Assembly: GCA_031177555.1 (NCBI GenBank)
Contig: JAPSGM010000023.1
Location: 1 to 13,578 of the forward strand
DNA from: Chloroflexota bacterium
Lineage (GTDB): Bacteria > Chloroflexota > Limnocylindria > QHBO01
Direction of reading: 5' to 3'
Length of the DNA: 13,578 nucleotides
A program made the translations under genes and the position numbers. Numbering within the stretch: position 1 is the stretch's first letter; each line of letters starts with the position of its first letter. A model generated the notes under the pieces. That model saw only the letters and a list, made by a program, of their open reading frames with translations, did not search any database and was not told the origin of the DNA. This document shows, one piece after another, positions 12,344-13,578 of this stretch.

Positions 12344-13578
12344 GGCCGGCGCCAGGCGCGCCCGTCGCGCTCCAGCAGCTCGTCCGCGGCCGGCGGGCCC
12401 CAGCTCCCCGCCCCGTAGAAGTGGACCGGGCCGCCGCTGCCCGAGCGCCACGCCTCGAGGATGGGGTCGACGATGGCCCACGCCCGCTCCACCTCGTCGC
12501 CGCGGGTGAAGAGCGAGGCGTCGCCGATCATGGCATCCAGCAGCAGCGTCTCGTAGGCATCGGGTGGGTCGATGGCGAAGCTGGAGCCGTAGCGGAAGTC
12601 CATGTTCACGTTGCGGATCTGCAGCCCCTGGCCGGGGACCTTGGCGCCGAAGCGCAGCAGGATCCCCTCATCGGGCTGGATGCGGATGGCCAGGATGTTG
12701 GGATCGATGCCCTGCACGCCGCCCCGCGCGAACAGCGCCAGCGGGGGGCGCTTGAACTGCACCGCGACCTCCGTCACGCGCGTCGGCAGCGCCTTGCCGG
12801 TACGCACGTAGAACGGCACGCCGGCCCAGCGCCAGGACTCGATCAGCAGCCTCAGCGCCACGAAGGTCTCCGTCTCCGAGTCCGGTGGGACCTCCGCCTC
12901 GTCGCGGTAGGAGGGGACCTTGTGTCCCTCGACCCAGCCGGAGACGTACTGGCCGCGGATCGTGGTCTCGGCCACCTCCGCGGGCGACATCGGCCTGACC
13001 GCGCGGAGCACCTTCTGCTTCTCGTCGTGCAGGTCATCGGCCCGGAACTCCACCGGCGGCTCCATGGCGAACATGGCGAGGAGCTGGAGGGCGTGGTTCT
13101 GGATGATGTCGCGCAGCGCGCCGGTCTGGTCGTAGAACTCGCCGCGCCCCTCGATCCCGACCGTCTCGGCCACCGTGATCTGCACCGAGTCGATGTAGCG
13201 GCGGTTCCAGATCGGCTCGAACAGTCCGTTGCCGAAGCGGAAGACGGCCAGGTTCTGGACCGTCTCCTTGCCGAGGTAGTGGTCGATCCGGTAGATCTGA
13301 TCCTCGCGGAAGACCTGGGTCAGGTCCAGGTTCAGGCGCCTGGCGCTGTGCAGGTCGTACCCGAACGGCTTCTCCACGATGACCCGGGACCAGCCCTTCT
13401 TGCCGTCGGTGCGGGCCGTGCCGCTGAGCGCCAGGCCGGCCGCCTCCATCTGGCGCGCGATCTCCGGGTACAGCGTCGGCGGCACGGCCAGGTAGAAGAG
13501 GCGGTTGCCGGACGTGCCGCGGTCGCGGTCAATCCGGTCCAGCAGCTTGGCCAGCGACGCCCATGCCTCCGCGTCGTC
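12340..13578 (-). CDS. zwf: Glucose-6-phosphate 1-dehydrogenase, 5' end outside the window
   Basis: It oxidises glucose 6-phosphate to the lactone with NADP reduction. The visible 412 residues cover all but the N-terminal 80-100 residues (family about 490-510), so the NADP-binding GxxGxL-type loop is missing. The frame runs unbroken to the edge: LLDRIDRDRGTSGNRLFYLAVPPTLY lies across 13545-13470. Key motifs are VIVEKPFGYDL (EKPFG substrate loop, about 13374-13360) and YRIDHYLGKETVQNL (catalytic His, about 13293-13250). The C-terminal half carries DAYETLLLDAMIGD and TRGDEVERAWAIVDPILEAW, typical of bacterial enzymes. The stop overlaps the opcA start by 4 bp. It is the first visible gene of the long minus-strand run; a promoter would lie beyond the right edge. 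Confidence 0.97.
   Translation of the reverse strand, partial: DDAEAWASLAKLLDRIDRDRGTSGNRLFYLAVPPTLYPEIARQMEAAGLALSGTARTDGKKGWSRVIVEKPFGYDLHSARRLNLDLTQVFREDQIYRIDHYLGKETVQNLAVFRFGNGLFEPIWNRRYIDSVQITVAETVGIEGRGEFYDQTGALRDIIQNHALQLLAMFAMEPPVEFRADDLHDEKQKVLRAVRPMSPAEVAETTIRGQYVSGWVEGHKVPSYRDEAEVPPDSETETFVALRLLIESWRWAGVPFYVRTGKALPTRVTEVAVQFKRPPLALFARGGVQGIDPNILAIRIQPDEGILLRFGAKVPGQGLQIRNVNMDFRYGSSFAIDPPDAYETLLLDAMIGDASLFTRGDEVERAWAIVDPILEAWRSGSGGPVHFYGAGSWGPPAADELLERDGRAWRRP

Noticed and set aside
10676..12418. 580-codon plus-strand frame opposite pgl and opcA
   Set aside because: Ala/Arg/Pro-rich antisense shadow of two well-recognised genes.

Overview
This window is high-GC bacterial DNA with dense, often overlapping genes and frequent GTG starts. 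The gene content (zwf-opcA-pgl, a thioredoxin-fold protein of the DF type, a short proline dehydrogenase, and Thr/Pro-linked membrane proteins with a concanavalin-like C-terminus) suggests a Gram-positive-related lineage, most likely Chloroflexota. That placement is an inference; no rRNA or other marker gene is present.

Positions 1-3626 carry a lasso-peptide-type biosynthetic cluster. It holds the first 63 codons of a probable asparagine-synthetase-like cyclase (minus, running off the left edge), an HPr-kinase-like P-loop kinase (plus), the B2 leader peptidase with its Cys-His-Asp triad (minus), the B1/PqqD leader-binding protein (minus), and an ABC-2 exporter made of an ATPase and a permease (plus). 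Together these would bind, cleave, cyclise, probably phosphorylate and export a small threaded peptide. No precursor peptide gene could be found inside the window.

Positions 3627-4082 are an intergenic stretch between convergent operons with two clear inverted repeats and no convincing gene. Positions 4083-6732 (minus) hold two adjacent envelope-protein genes. One encodes an eight-cysteine zinc-binding protein with one membrane span and an outside domain. The other encodes a secreted, C-terminally anchored protein with two copies of a histidine-rich helical domain.

Positions 6781-13578 (minus) form one long, tightly packed gene run. In transcription order it is zwf (5' end cut by the right edge), opcA, pgl, two peptide-type ABC permeases, a small two-span membrane protein, a thioredoxin-fold protein without its cysteines, and proline dehydrogenase. 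The first three make the oxidative pentose phosphate entry (NADPH production). Proline dehydrogenase feeds electrons from proline oxidation. Several neighbours overlap by 4 bases (GTGA or ATGA), which points to translational coupling. The right part is more GC-rich and has stronger third-position GC bias than the lasso region by eye, fitting a core operon next to an accessory island.
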